This document shows, one piece after another, positions 24,180 through 32,488 of a stretch of DNA of 64,000 nucleotides (its first letter is position 1; the number at the start of each line of letters is the position of its first letter). The notes under the pieces are model-generated. The model searched no databases and had not been told where the DNA came from. It saw only the letters and a list, made by a program, of their open reading frames with translations. A program made the translations under genes and the position numbers. The DNA lies in contig JAFAZN010000135.1 of the NCBI GenBank assembly GCA_019239775.1, forward strand, positions 1-64,000, read 5' to 3'. This DNA comes from Chloroflexota bacterium. Lineage in GTDB: Bacteria; Chloroflexota; UBA6077; CF-72.

Positions 24180-26315
24180 GTGCCGCTGGCAACCACTCGT
24201 CGACGGCCTGGTCGTCCGATCCCTCGGCCGCGCCGCACCTCGCGCTCCTCGCGCGATTCGACGAGCGCGCTGGAGCGCATCGGCGAGTTCTTGGACCGCT
24301 GGGCGCCGCCAGGCGGTTGGCTGCTGGCAGCCTTGATACTGCTCACGCTCTCGACGGCAGCGGGCGTGATCTTCCCGCTGAGCCCGGCCGGCATCGCGCT
24401 GCAAATCAGTGTGGGCAGCCTCGGCGCACCACTGGTGCCGGCATGGTCCGCCTGGCTGACGTGGCTGCTGGCGCGGCACCAGCGCCCAACGGTCCTGCGG
24501 GTCCTCAGCCTGCTGATCCTGTCGGCCACCTGGCTCCTTGCGCTGGCACTGCGCGAGCCCCAGGCCGGTGGACTGCTCGGCGATCAACTCCTGGCGTGGC
24601 TCTATGCGGGCTTTGGGCATGCCGCGGGCCTGGCCTTGGTGTCGGTCGCCTCGGCCGCTTCGGTGGTCTACCTGGTCGGCCTCGACCGAATCCTTACCGC
24701 ACTTGGTTACGCATGGCGATTCGCTCAGACAGCATGGGGTGCCCGTCCAAGTGCATTGCGCGCCGCCGTGGTGCGCGTCCCGCGCGTTCGGCATGGCACG
24801 CTGACAGCTCCTGAGGAGATCGAGCCAGTCATCCTCGGACCCTCGTCACCCTCCGTTGAGCCGTCACGCGCCAGAAATGCAGAGCCGCCCAGCGGTGAGG
24901 CGCAGCGCCGGCCGCGTCATGTCGAAACCCCCGAGCACGGCGGCACTGCCTGGCGGCGGCCCGATCCCGGTATTCTCGGCCGCGCAACTGACGGGGGCTC
25001 CTTCTCTCCGGCAGAGCTCAAGGCCCGGGCGCGCATCATCGAAGAAACCCTCGAGTCGTTCAACATCCAGGCGCGTGTTGTGGAGGTCCAGCAAGGCCCC
25101 GCCATCACCCAGTTCGGCGTCGACCCTGCGCCAGGTGTGGCGGTGAACCGCATCGTGCAGCGGCAGAACGACCTTGCGCTGCGGCTCGGTGCGCCAACTC
25201 TGCGCGTGCTGGCACCCGTGCCCGGTCGACCCATGGTCGGCATCGAGGTGCCCAATACATCGGTTGCGACGGTGAAGCTTGGCGACCTGATCGCTTCGTC
25301 CCAATTCACGCGTGCGCGGCTGCCGATCGGCGTCGGTATGGACGTTGCGGGCAAGCCGGTGGTGGCCGATCTCACGCGGATGCCGCACCTGCTTGTCGCA
25401 GGCGCCACAGGGTCAGGCAAAAGCGTGTGCATCAACAGTCTGATCACCTCGCTGCTCGTCACGCGCACGCCGGACGAAGTCCAGTTCGTGATGATCGATC
25501 CAAAGCAGGTCGAGTTGAGCCAGTACCGCGGCTTGCCACATTTGCGGCTGCCCGTAGTCACCGACATGGAAAAAGTGGTGGCGGCGCTGCGCTGGACAGT
25601 CCTCGAAATGGAACGCCGTTACGGCCTGTTCGCAGATGTCGGGGCGCGCAACATCCACGCCTTCAACGAGCGCTTTCCGGACGAGCGGCTGGTCTATCTC
25701 GTGCTGGTCATCGACGAGCTCGCGGACATGATGATGACGGCCGCCGAGGACGTGGAGCGGCTGATCTGTCGACTGGCGCAGCTTGGCCGGGCGGCCGGCG
25801 TGCACCTCGTGGTCGCCACGCAGCGGCCGAGTGTGGACGTGCTGACGGGGTTGATCAAGGCGAACCTGCCGACGCGGATCGCCTTCGCCGTTTCCTCCCA
25901 GATCGACTCGCGCGTGATCCTCGACCGAACGGGGGCCGAGCGGCTGCTCGGCCGCGGCGACGCGTTGTACCAGGCGGGCGATGAGATGAACCCGCGTCGC
26001 GTGCAGGGCGCCCTGGTGTCCGATGACGAGATCGAAGCGGTCTGCGCGTGGTGGCGCGACCAGGGCGAGGCGCAGCACACCGCCGACGACGAGGCCGAGC
26101 TCGAAAAGCTGGCGCGGCAGGAGGATCCCGAGGAGCGGCTGCTGGCCCAGGCGCGCGAGATCCTGCTGTCGCACGAGGGGGAGATCACCCCCGGGTACCT
26201 GGCGCGCAAGCTGAAGATTGGCATCCAGAAGGCCAATCGCATTCACCAGACGCTAGTCGCCGACGAGGCCGCGGCCTACCTCGTCGCCGACGACACGGCA
26301 GGTTCACGCGACTAA
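24180..26315 (+). CDS. ftsK: FtsK/SpoIIIE-family DNA translocase
   Basis: This is a 711-residue protein. Residues 40-180 contain four membrane helices, shorter than the E. coli protein but normal for many Gram-positive-type FtsK/SpoIIIE. A linker of about 90 residues leads to the alpha domain (A-R-I-I-E-E-T-L-E-S-F-N). The beta motor follows, with Walker A G-A-T-G-S-G-K-S near residue 408 and Walker B V-L-V-I-D-E-L-A-D near 507. The Q-R-P-S-V-D and N-L-P-T-R-I-A-F motifs are intact. The last 60 residues are the gamma winged-helix that reads KOPS-like sites (P-G-Y-L-A-R-K-L-K-I-G). It moves DNA at the division septum. The start is GTG 24180. It overlaps the convergent PAS gene by 4 bp. Confidence 0.96.
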   Translation: MPLATTRRRPGRPIPRPRRTSRSSRDSTSALERIGEFLDRWAPPGGWLLAALILLTLSTAAGVIFPLSPAGIALQISVGSLGAPLVPAWSAWLTWLLARHQRPTVLRVLSLLILSATWLLALALREPQAGGLLGDQLLAWLYAGFGHAAGLALVSVASAASVVYLVGLDRILTALGYAWRFAQTAWGARPSALRAAVVRVPRVRHGTLTAPEEIEPVILGPSSPSVEPSRARNAEPPSGEAQRRPRHVETPEHGGTAWRRPDPGILGRATDGGSFSPAELKARARIIEETLESFNIQARVVEVQQGPAITQFGVDPAPGVAVNRIVQRQNDLALRLGAPTLRVLAPVPGRPMVGIEVPNTSVATVKLGDLIASSQFTRARLPIGVGMDVAGKPVVADLTRMPHLLVAGATGSGKSVCINSLITSLLVTRTPDEVQFVMIDPKQVELSQYRGLPHLRLPVVTDMEKVVAALRWTVLEMERRYGLFADVGARNIHAFNERFPDERLVYLVLVIDELADMMMTAAEDVERLICRLAQLGRAAGVHLVVATQRPSVDVLTGLIKANLPTRIAFAVSSQIDSRVILDRTGAERLLGRGDALYQAGDEMNPRRVQGALVSDDEIEAVCAWWRDQGEAQHTADDEAELEKLARQEDPEERLLAQAREILLSHEGEITPGYLARKLKIGIQKANRIHQTLVADEAAAYLVADDTAGSRD

Positions 26316-27532
26316 CGTGCGAGCAGCTTGCCACGGTGAGCTGGAACACTGAGCACCACGCGCACGCCGCCTTCAGGCATAAGCCCCAGGCTCAGGGTTC
26401 CACCGTGCTCCTCGAGGATGTGCTGGTTGATGAACCACCCGCGATCGCTGCCTAACCGTTCACGCTCCCGAGCTGTCAGTCGGCGGCCGTAGTCGCGGAC
26501 CTCGATTTGTGCCACGCCGGCCAGCGGCCGCCGCAGGTCGATGTCGATCCAGCAGCCGCGCGGGTTCCTGCGAACGGCGCGTTGGATCACATCTGCCACC
26601 ACTGCCTCGACGCGCGCAGCATCACAGATCGCGGTCAAGCCCTGCGGGGCGCCGAGCTTTATGCGGTGGGCGGGAGCAAGCGTGCGGAAGTCTCCCACGA
26701 TCCGCGTGATCAGCGGCACAAGGTTTACGCGGTCCGCCTCAAGCGTGAACGTGCCGTTCTGGATGGCGACCGTCGTGGTGATGCGCTCGAGGGTCTGCTC
26801 CACGTCGCGCGTGCGCGCCTCGACGACCTGCGCGAGTCGCGTTACGCGTTCCGTTTCGGCTGAGCCTGCCTCGCAGGCCAGCCTGGCCAGGTGCGCCGCC
26901 GCGCGACGTACCCGCGCTACAGGCTCGGCGATGTCACGAGTGGTCTCGGCCAGCAGCCGCTCGCATTCGTGCAATTGCGCCTGGAGCTCGTGATGGGCGG
27001 CATCCGCGCGCGCGGTGGCAAGCGACGAAACCTCGGCCTGCTGCTGGCAACTTGCGTCGCGAAACGTGAGGAGCACGAGGCTGCGCGTGCCATCGGCCGG
27101 CTCCAGCGGCGTCGCGCTGAGCTCCACGCGAAGCTCCGCGCCCGACCGATGCGTCGCCGGCACGCTGAGCGGGCGATCGCCAAATACCTCCGCCTCGCCG
27201 CTACGCCGATAGTGGGCGATTCGCTCGCGGTGCACGCGAGCCAGAGGAGGCGGCATGAGCATGTGCGCGCTCTTGCCCAACACCTCGTGCGCCGCGTAGC
27301 CAAAGAGCTGCTCGGCCGCGGTGTTCCAGCGCAGGATGCGATCCGAGGCGGTCTCGATGAGCACCAGCGCATCCCGGGAAAGCGCGAAGAGATGTTCGAG
27401 GCCGGGCGCGGTTCCCGGCGCGTCGGCCTGTACGACAGTTGACTTGGACGAAGGGGTGGATCGGAGCAGGCGCCTTCGAAGTAGAGCGCCACGCGGCGCA
27501 CGCCGGCTCCTGACCGTGAGCAGGTTGAACAA
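26312..27532 (-). CDS. PAS-domain protein with degenerate histidine-kinase module
   Basis: This is a protein of up to 406 residues. A PAS domain spans about 45-165 (L-F-A-L-S-R-D-A-L-V-L-I, I-L-R-W-N-T-A-A-E-Q-L-F-G-Y, H-M-L-M-P-P-P). A long helical region follows, then a HATPase-like part (V-E-V-x-D-Y-G form, G-W-F-I-N-Q-H-I-L-E-E-H-G-G-T-L-S). Where a kinase would carry H-E-L-R-x-P-L, the sequence reads T-R-D-I-A-E-P-V-A-R-V, so no phospho-acceptor His is present. The ATPase N-box is also poor (V-V-A-D-V-I-Q-R-A-V). It may be a pseudokinase or sensor scaffold. The assigned start is a TTG; an internal start is possible. No response regulator is adjacent. Confidence 0.75.
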   Translation of the reverse strand: MFNLLTVRSRRAPRGALLRRRLLRSTPSSKSTVVQADAPGTAPGLEHLFALSRDALVLIETASDRILRWNTAAEQLFGYAAHEVLGKSAHMLMPPPLARVHRERIAHYRRSGEAEVFGDRPLSVPATHRSGAELRVELSATPLEPADGTRSLVLLTFRDASCQQQAEVSSLATARADAAHHELQAQLHECERLLAETTRDIAEPVARVRRAAAHLARLACEAGSAETERVTRLAQVVEARTRDVEQTLERITTTVAIQNGTFTLEADRVNLVPLITRIVGDFRTLAPAHRIKLGAPQGLTAICDAARVEAVVADVIQRAVRRNPRGCWIDIDLRRPLAGVAQIEVRDYGRRLTARERERLGSDRGWFINQHILEEHGGTLSLGLMPEGGVRVVLSVPAHRGKLLAR

Positions 27533-27637
27533 CTTGAGCCTCCTGGCGGACGCGCCGGCGCATGCGGCTGCATGGCAGCGGCGCGACGAAAAATCGACGA
27601 CGGACGGATCGGGGGTCGCTAAGAGTCCGTCGTCGAC

Positions 27638-29281
27638 TTAGCCAGGAGGTGCGAGCTCGGGGAGTGTGATGCTGCCTGGTCGCCGCCGCGAGTTGGCGAC
27701 GAGCGCACGCCAGGCAGCGGCAAGCGCAAGCAGGCCAAGCGGCAAGGCGGCAGCAGCGGAGGGCGAGCTTGGCGCGCCCAGTGAGCCGCTCACGGGCGGT
27801 GGCATGCCGGCGGCCGCGGGCGGCGGCGCCGGCCCGCCGCGTTGGTCGGTGTCATGGGTGGGCGCACCCAGTTCGAAAGCTGGCGTCGGCGGCGCAAACA
27901 TCACCTGGGTGGCGCGCGGTATGACAGCGGTCACCATGGGCCGGATGGGCGCGGCCGTAGTTTCGAACTGAACCTCCCGCTCCAGAAGGGACCGGTCCGC
28001 ACCGTGCGCGGCAGCGGGCGCCGGCGCGATGGGCGTCCACGCCGCAGGGTCTCTTGCGGCACTCGGCTGAAGCGTTCCGGCGGTTGCACTCACCGTTCGG
28101 GCCCGTGCACTCACCACGGCGGGCGTCCGCAGGCTGCTGTCTCGCTGTGCGGTGAGCGGCACAACTGGTTCATCGCGAGGTGCCATGCGCGCGGGCGCGC
28201 TAGCACGGGACGCCTGGAGAGCCGCGTCTGCTTCGCTCGCGGGAGCGTGCGTCATGGCGAGTGGCGCCGCAGGTGCAGCCACCTCCCTTCCGCTTACGGC
28301 CGGCGAGGCTGGCAGCGATGGCGCCGTTGCCGTTGGTGCCGAAGGCGCGGCGGGCGGCAGAACCTGCTGGACGACGGGTCCGACGGCGCCCGGGTCAGCC
28401 GGCGGCGGCGTGGCCTGGTCCACGACAGGCGCAACCACCTGGTCGGTCGTGGCGGCAACCGTCGCGACAACCTCGTGGGTGACAGGTGCCACCGAGTCAG
28501 TCGTCGCGTCCACAGTCGCCACAAGGTCATCGGTCACCGGCGCCACCAACTGGTCGGTCGTGGCCGCAACCGTTGCGACAACGTCGTGGGTGACGGGCGT
28601 CTCAACCGACTGTGCGGTTTCAGCTACTGGCTCCACGACCTGTTGCACCACGGCGGATTCAGGTTTCGCGACGGACTCCGCCGTGGAGCTCACTGGTTTG
28701 GCCGCGTTCTGTACGAGGTCGGTAGCCGTGCGTGCTTCGGGCTGCGCAACCGCGGTGACGGCCTTCGCAGCGGACTGCACCACGCTACTGGCGGGCTTCT
28801 CCACGGATTGCGCCGCATTGGCAACCGGCTTCACAACGGTCTGTGCCGCAGTTTCAACTGGCTTTGTCGCCGCTGGCACGGCAGGACTCACGGGCTGCGC
28901 CGCAGTTTCATCGGGCTTTGTCGCCGCTGGCACGGCAGGACTCACAGGCTGCACGGCTGGCTGAACGGCATCGCTCACAGGCTTGACCGCCGGTGGTGCA
29001 GCACTGCTCACAGCCTTGACGGCCGGCTGGACGGCGCTGCTCATAGGCTGAACGGCCAGCTGGACGGCGCTGCTCATAGGCTGAACGGCCGGCTGGACGG
29101 CGCTGCTCACAGGCTGAACGACCGCGCCCGTGCTCTTGGGGACCGTCTGCGTCACCGGTGCGACGCCACCCGGCAGTGGTCCGGCCGCCTGCACGTCAGC
29201 CACGCTGACGCCAAGCCACAGCCCAGCGGCCGCCAGGCCGATGGACACACCGAACAGCCCGCCGTAGTTGGGCAGTCGCAT
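27638..29281 (-). CDS. Secreted low-complexity repeat protein with C-terminal membrane anchor
   Basis: This 547-residue protein has a signal-like N-terminus (LFGVSIGLAAAGLWLGVSV, cut near V-Q-A-A). Residues 50-180 are built of Val/Ala/Pro/Ser repeats such as P-V-S-S-A-V-Q-P-A-V-Q, with 11- and 18-residue periods. Residues 200-300 carry a different repeat (V-V-A-T-V-A-A-T-T-D-Q-L-V-A-P-V). A Pro/Ala-rich disordered region precedes a C-terminal hydrophobic helix (AAAALPLGLLALAAAWRALV), then R-R-R and a short tail. It looks like a cell-surface stalk or fibre with a stop-transfer anchor. The ATG at 29281 with GGAG 10 nt upstream is preferred over a TTG at 29305. No homologous function is recognised. 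Confidence 0.7.
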   Translation of the reverse strand: MRLPNYGGLFGVSIGLAAAGLWLGVSVADVQAAGPLPGGVAPVTQTVPKSTGAVVQPVSSAVQPAVQPMSSAVQLAVQPMSSAVQPAVKAVSSAAPPAVKPVSDAVQPAVQPVSPAVPAATKPDETAAQPVSPAVPAATKPVETAAQTVVKPVANAAQSVEKPASSVVQSAAKAVTAVAQPEARTATDLVQNAAKPVSSTAESVAKPESAVVQQVVEPVAETAQSVETPVTHDVVATVAATTDQLVAPVTDDLVATVDATTDSVAPVTHEVVATVAATTDQVVAPVVDQATPPPADPGAVGPVVQQVLPPAAPSAPTATAPSLPASPAVSGREVAAPAAPLAMTHAPASEADAALQASRASAPARMAPRDEPVVPLTAQRDSSLRTPAVVSARARTVSATAGTLQPSAARDPAAWTPIAPAPAAAHGADRSLLEREVQFETTAAPIRPMVTAVIPRATQVMFAPPTPAFELGAPTHDTDQRGGPAPPPAAAGMPPPVSGSLGAPSSPSAAAALPLGLLALAAAWRALVANSRRRPGSITLPELAPPG

Positions 29282-29374
29282 GCGAAGTGGCTCCGTGAGC
29301 CGCAAGCTTTGTGCCAGCTTGTCACTCGGCCGACACCCTCGCGCGCTCGTGCCGTTACCTTCCCGACGGTCTGA

Positions 29375-29447
29375 TATAGTCGCAGGACCCGACGACGGAT
29401 CAGCGCCATAGACGGTGTTGATTGGATTGGTTAGATCCGGAGCAACG
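29375..29447 (+). promoter_or_regulatory. Candidate -10 element and ribosome-binding site for the LysR gene
   Basis: TATAGT at 29375-29380, preceded by TGA, resembles a -10 hexamer. No good -35 is seen. CCGGAG at 29437-29442 lies 5 nt before the ATG at 29448 and supports that start. The 166-bp divergent gap to the repeat-protein gene is where a LysR regulator would usually bind. Confidence 0.35.
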
Positions 29448-30368
29448 ATGCTGTTCGGCCAGGTTCAGGCATTCATCGAGGTGGCGCGCACCGGCAATGT
29501 CAGCCGGGCTGCCGAAGCGCTGTACGTCACCCAACCCGCGTTGACCGCGCGCATTCAAGCGCTCGAAAAAGAGCTGGGGGAAGCCCTGTTCGTGCGTACC
29601 GGCCGCGGTGTGCGGCTGACCGATGCCGGGCGTGTATTCATGCCGTGCGCCGAGCGCGCCATTCAGGCGATGGAGGACGGTCGTCAGGCGCTCTCCGACC
29701 TTCGCTCAGCCAGCGCTGGTCGGCTGGCGCTGGGTGCGGCGCCCGCCGTCAGTACGTACGTCTTGCCGCCCGTGCTCAAGCGCTTTGCCAATCTGCATCC
29801 GCGCGTGGATGTGGCGGTGCGCACGGGCCACTCAGAAGAGATCCTGGCGATGGTGCTGAACGACGACGTCCAGGTCGGTCTGGTGCGCACGCTGCGCCAC
29901 CCCGACATCGACGCCATCCCGCTGTACGAAGACGAGCTGGTGCTGGTCTGCAATACGCAGCATCGCTTCGCGCGGCGGGGCACCGTCGAGCTGGCTGAAG
30001 TTGGCCGCGAGCGCCTCGTCATGTTCGACCGAACTTCCAGCTACTTTGAGCTGACGCAGTCGCTGTTCTTGCGCGGAGGTGTTGTCGCGCACACTGTGAT
30101 GGAGCTCGACAACATCGAAGCGGCCAAAAAGATGGTCGAAGAGGGGCTCGGCGTGGCGTTGCTGCCGCGGGTATCGGTCGCCCGCGAGGTCGGTGCGGGG
30201 CAGCTCTCCGAAATCGAGGTCGTCGATGCGCCGCCTGTTCGGCGCGGCGTGGAAGCCATCCGCCGCAAGGACGCCGGCTCCCCTGGAGGTGTGGTGCACG
30301 CGTTCCTGCAAGAGCTCGAAGCCACCCTGCGGTTGCGCGAACGCCGCTCCGTTCAACTCGTGGTGTGA
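29448..30368 (+). CDS. LysR-family transcriptional regulator
   Basis: This is a 306-residue protein. The N-terminal winged helix covers residues 1-60 (F-I-E-V-A-R-T-G-N-V-S-R-A-A-E-A-L-Y and T-Q-P-A-L-T-A-R-I-Q-A-L-E-K-E-L-G). A linker helix and the LysR substrate-binding domain follow (about 90-295, G-R-L-A-L-G-A-A-P-A-V-S, V-R-T-G-H-S-E-E-I). The ATG at 29448 is selected because of a ribosome-binding site CCGGAG and because it places the wing at the usual distance. It faces the secreted repeat-protein gene, which may be its target; this is inferred from position only. Array 3 follows about 60 bp after its stop. Confidence 0.94.
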   Translation: MLFGQVQAFIEVARTGNVSRAAEALYVTQPALTARIQALEKELGEALFVRTGRGVRLTDAGRVFMPCAERAIQAMEDGRQALSDLRSASAGRLALGAAPAVSTYVLPPVLKRFANLHPRVDVAVRTGHSEEILAMVLNDDVQVGLVRTLRHPDIDAIPLYEDELVLVCNTQHRFARRGTVELAEVGRERLVMFDRTSSYFELTQSLFLRGGVVAHTVMELDNIEAAKKMVEEGLGVALLPRVSVAREVGAGQLSEIEVVDAPPVRRGVEAIRRKDAGSPGGVVHAFLQELEATLRLRERRSVQLVV

Positions 30369-30428
30369 GCGCACGGCCTCAGCGTGCCTCGTAACGCGCG
30401 CGTACACGGTCCGTTGCACGTCGCCTTC

Positions 30429-30540
30429 TGGAGCTCACCCACCTGGAGGGTCAAACCACCCGGAGGGTCCACCCCAGGAGTCAACCCTCCGGAGGTCAAC
30501 AACCCGGAGGGATCAATCACCCGCAGGGTTCGGTTCCAAC
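30429..30540 (+). repeat. Tandem repeat array 3: about seven degenerate 13-17 bp units
   Basis: Units read CCGGAGGGTCAACCAC with variants GGAGCTCACC, GGAGGTCAACAAC and GGAGGGATCAATCAC. The shared part is CGGAGG plus TCA. It begins 60 bp downstream of the LysR stop in the same orientation, in the 223-bp gap between the convergent LysR and clpS genes. It is shorter and more decayed than arrays 1, 2 and 4, but its unit length and GGAGG core tie it to them. Confidence 0.7.
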
Positions 30541-30591
30541 GGTTTGAGCCCCGGGAGCCTGCGCGGCGCGGCTCAGCACGTAAGCGAGCGA

Positions 30592-30897
30592 CTATGCCTT
30601 CTCAATCGTGGCCGTCAGGCCGAAGGATTCGAGCCGCTCGCGGTACAGCTCCGCGAGCTCCAGTGGACAGGTGGTGACCACCGCCTTGCCGTGGTTGTGC
30701 GCCTCGAACATGATCTGCGTCGCGCGCCGCGGGCCTATGTTGGGTACCGACTTCATCAGGCAGCGCACCACGTAGACCATGTCATTGTGGTCGTCGTTGT
30801 GCAGAATGACCGACCACGGCCGCAACAGACCCTCTTTGCGTTCCTCGCGCGGCGGAGTCTCGATATCCGGCCGCGTCGGCACTTCCGTCGGGCTCAT
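30592..30897 (-). CDS. clpS: ATP-dependent Clp protease adaptor ClpS
   Basis: This 101-residue protein has the ClpS core W-S-V-I-L-H-N-D-D-H-N-D-M-V-Y-V-V, which carries the N-degron pocket (N-D-D and the Met on helix 1), followed by A-H-N-H-G-K-A-V-V and the C-terminal L-x-S-F-G-L-T-A-T-I-E. It delivers proteins with N-terminal Leu/Phe/Tyr/Trp to ClpA/ClpC. It lies directly downstream of an aldehyde dehydrogenase gene: the ATG overlaps the dehydrogenase TGA as ATGA (30894-30897). No clp ATPase gene is in the window. Confidence 0.95.
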   Translation of the reverse strand: MSPTEVPTRPDIETPPREERKEGLLRPWSVILHNDDHNDMVYVVRCLMKSVPNIGPRRATQIMFEAHNHGKAVVTTCPLELAELYRERLESFGLTATIEKA

Positions 30898-32447
30898 CCG
30901 ACCTCGAATCGAACCCCCTGCGCGAGCGGCAGGCCCGAGCCGTAGTTGACCGTGCACGTCTGCCGCCGCATGTAGGCCTTCCAGGCATCGGAGCCAGCCT
31001 GGCGACCGCCGCCGGTGGCTTTCTCCCCGCCAAAGGCACCGCCAATTTCCGCTCCCGAGGTGCCCACGTTGACGTTGGCAATGCCGCAATCGGAGCCGCG
31101 GGCGGATAACCACTCCGAAGCAGCGCGCAAGTCACGCGTGAACAAGCTGCTCGAAAGTCCCTGCGGTACCGCGTTGTTCAGCTCGACGGCCTCGTCCAGC
31201 GAGGCGACCTCGAACGCATGGAGGATCGGCGCGAAGATCTCTTCGGCACAGACGGGCATACTCGCGTGTGATCGCACAATCGTCGGCTCGACGAAGTAGC
31301 CACCCGGTTGCAAGTCAAGAACGCGGCCGCCGTAGAGCACGTTGCCGCCCTGTCGGCGGATCTCGTCCATGCCGTCGCGGAAGCCGTCCACGGCGCGGGC
31401 TGAGATCAGCGGCCCCATGAGCGTGCGTCCGTCCAGTGGATCGCCGATGCTCACGCTGCCGTACGCGTGCACCAGACGATCGACGAAAGTCGGCGCAATG
31501 CCGCGCTGCAAGATGAGGCGGCGCGTGCTCGTGCACCGCTGCCCGGCCGTGCCAACCGCGCCAAAGACCACCGCGCGTAGCGCCAGGTCCAGGTCAGCAT
31601 CGTCGAGCACGATGACAGCGTTGTTGCCGCCCAACTCCAGGATGGCTCGGCCGGTCCGTTTGCCGACCACTTCGGCAACGCGCTGTCCCATTCGACACGA
31701 GCCCGTGGCCTGGATCAACGGAATGCGCGGATCATTGATGAGCGCTTCACCGGTGGTCGCGCCGGGTCCGACGACCAGGCTGAAAATGCCCTCGGCCTCC
31801 GTCCCGTTGGTCACCTGCTGAAACACCCGCTGCGCCGCAATCGAGATCAACGGCGTGAGCTCGGATGGCTTCCAGAGGATGCTGTCGCCGCAGGTAAGGG
31901 CAATCGCCCAGCCCCAGCCGGGTACCGCGACAGGAAAGTTGAAGGCGGAGATGATGCCGACCACGCCGAGTGGGTGCCACTGCTCGAAGAGCCGATGCTC
32001 CGCTCGCTCGGAGTGCATCTCGCGGCCGTAGAGCTGCCGCGAGAGTCCAACGGCGAAGTCACAAACGTCGATAACTTCCTGGACCTCGCCGCGGGCTTCG
32101 CTCAGGATCTTGCCGTTTTCCAGCGAGATCAGCCGCGCCAGGTCCTCTTTGCGCTCGCGGAACAGGTTGCCGAGCTGGCGCACGATTTCGCCACGTCGCG
32201 GCGCGGGCACCGTGCGCCACCTCACGAAGGCCTCTCGCGCAGCTTCAACCGCGCGGTCATAGTCAGCCTGGTTCGGCGTCTGCACGCATGCGAGCAGCTG
32301 GCCCGTGGTCGGGTCGAACGTTTCCAGGATCTCGCCATGGCCTTCTTCGAACGCGCCAGCGTACGCGACGCCGCTCACGCTGCCGCCCACTTCGATCCCA
32401 AGCGTGGAAAGGATGTCGGCGCGGCGCTGCGTTTCGACGGCCACCAT
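30894..32447 (-). CDS. ALDH7-type aldehyde dehydrogenase (aminoadipate-semialdehyde / P6C dehydrogenase-like)
   Basis: This is a 517-residue NAD-dependent dehydrogenase. Visible motifs are the S-A-F-N-F-P-V-A-V-P-G-W-G-W-A segment and T-G-S-C-R-M-G-Q-R-V-A. The catalytic Glu is in L-E-L-G-G-N-N-A-V-I-V, and the catalytic Cys is in T-A-G-Q-R-C-T-S-T-R-R. The G-G-N-N-A and G-Q-R-C-T signatures separate ALDH7 from other ALDH families and point to lysine catabolism (delta1-piperideine-6-carboxylate/alpha-aminoadipic semialdehyde) or a similar semialdehyde. The ATG at 32447 is preferred to longer frames that run antisense to aroD. It is coupled to clpS by ATGA and is divergent from aroD with a 41-bp gap. 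Confidence 0.93.
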   Translation of the reverse strand: MVAVETQRRADILSTLGIEVGGSVSGVAYAGAFEEGHGEILETFDPTTGQLLACVQTPNQADYDRAVEAAREAFVRWRTVPAPRRGEIVRQLGNLFRERKEDLARLISLENGKILSEARGEVQEVIDVCDFAVGLSRQLYGREMHSERAEHRLFEQWHPLGVVGIISAFNFPVAVPGWGWAIALTCGDSILWKPSELTPLISIAAQRVFQQVTNGTEAEGIFSLVVGPGATTGEALINDPRIPLIQATGSCRMGQRVAEVVGKRTGRAILELGGNNAVIVLDDADLDLALRAVVFGAVGTAGQRCTSTRRLILQRGIAPTFVDRLVHAYGSVSIGDPLDGRTLMGPLISARAVDGFRDGMDEIRRQGGNVLYGGRVLDLQPGGYFVEPTIVRSHASMPVCAEEIFAPILHAFEVASLDEAVELNNAVPQGLSSSLFTRDLRAASEWLSARGSDCGIANVNVGTSGAEIGGAFGGEKATGGGRQAGSDAWKAYMRRQTCTVNYGSGLPLAQGVRFEVG

Positions 32448-32488
32448 GGCAGTTTTGTCCAGCCGGGTAATGCTACTGTTTGGCCGCG

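Noticed and set aside
27842-29374. Long plus-strand open frame (510 codons) opposite the repeat protein
   Set aside because: It is antisense to the signal-peptide-bearing repeat protein and very rich in Arg, Gly and His, which is typical of a shadow frame of a high-GC gene.
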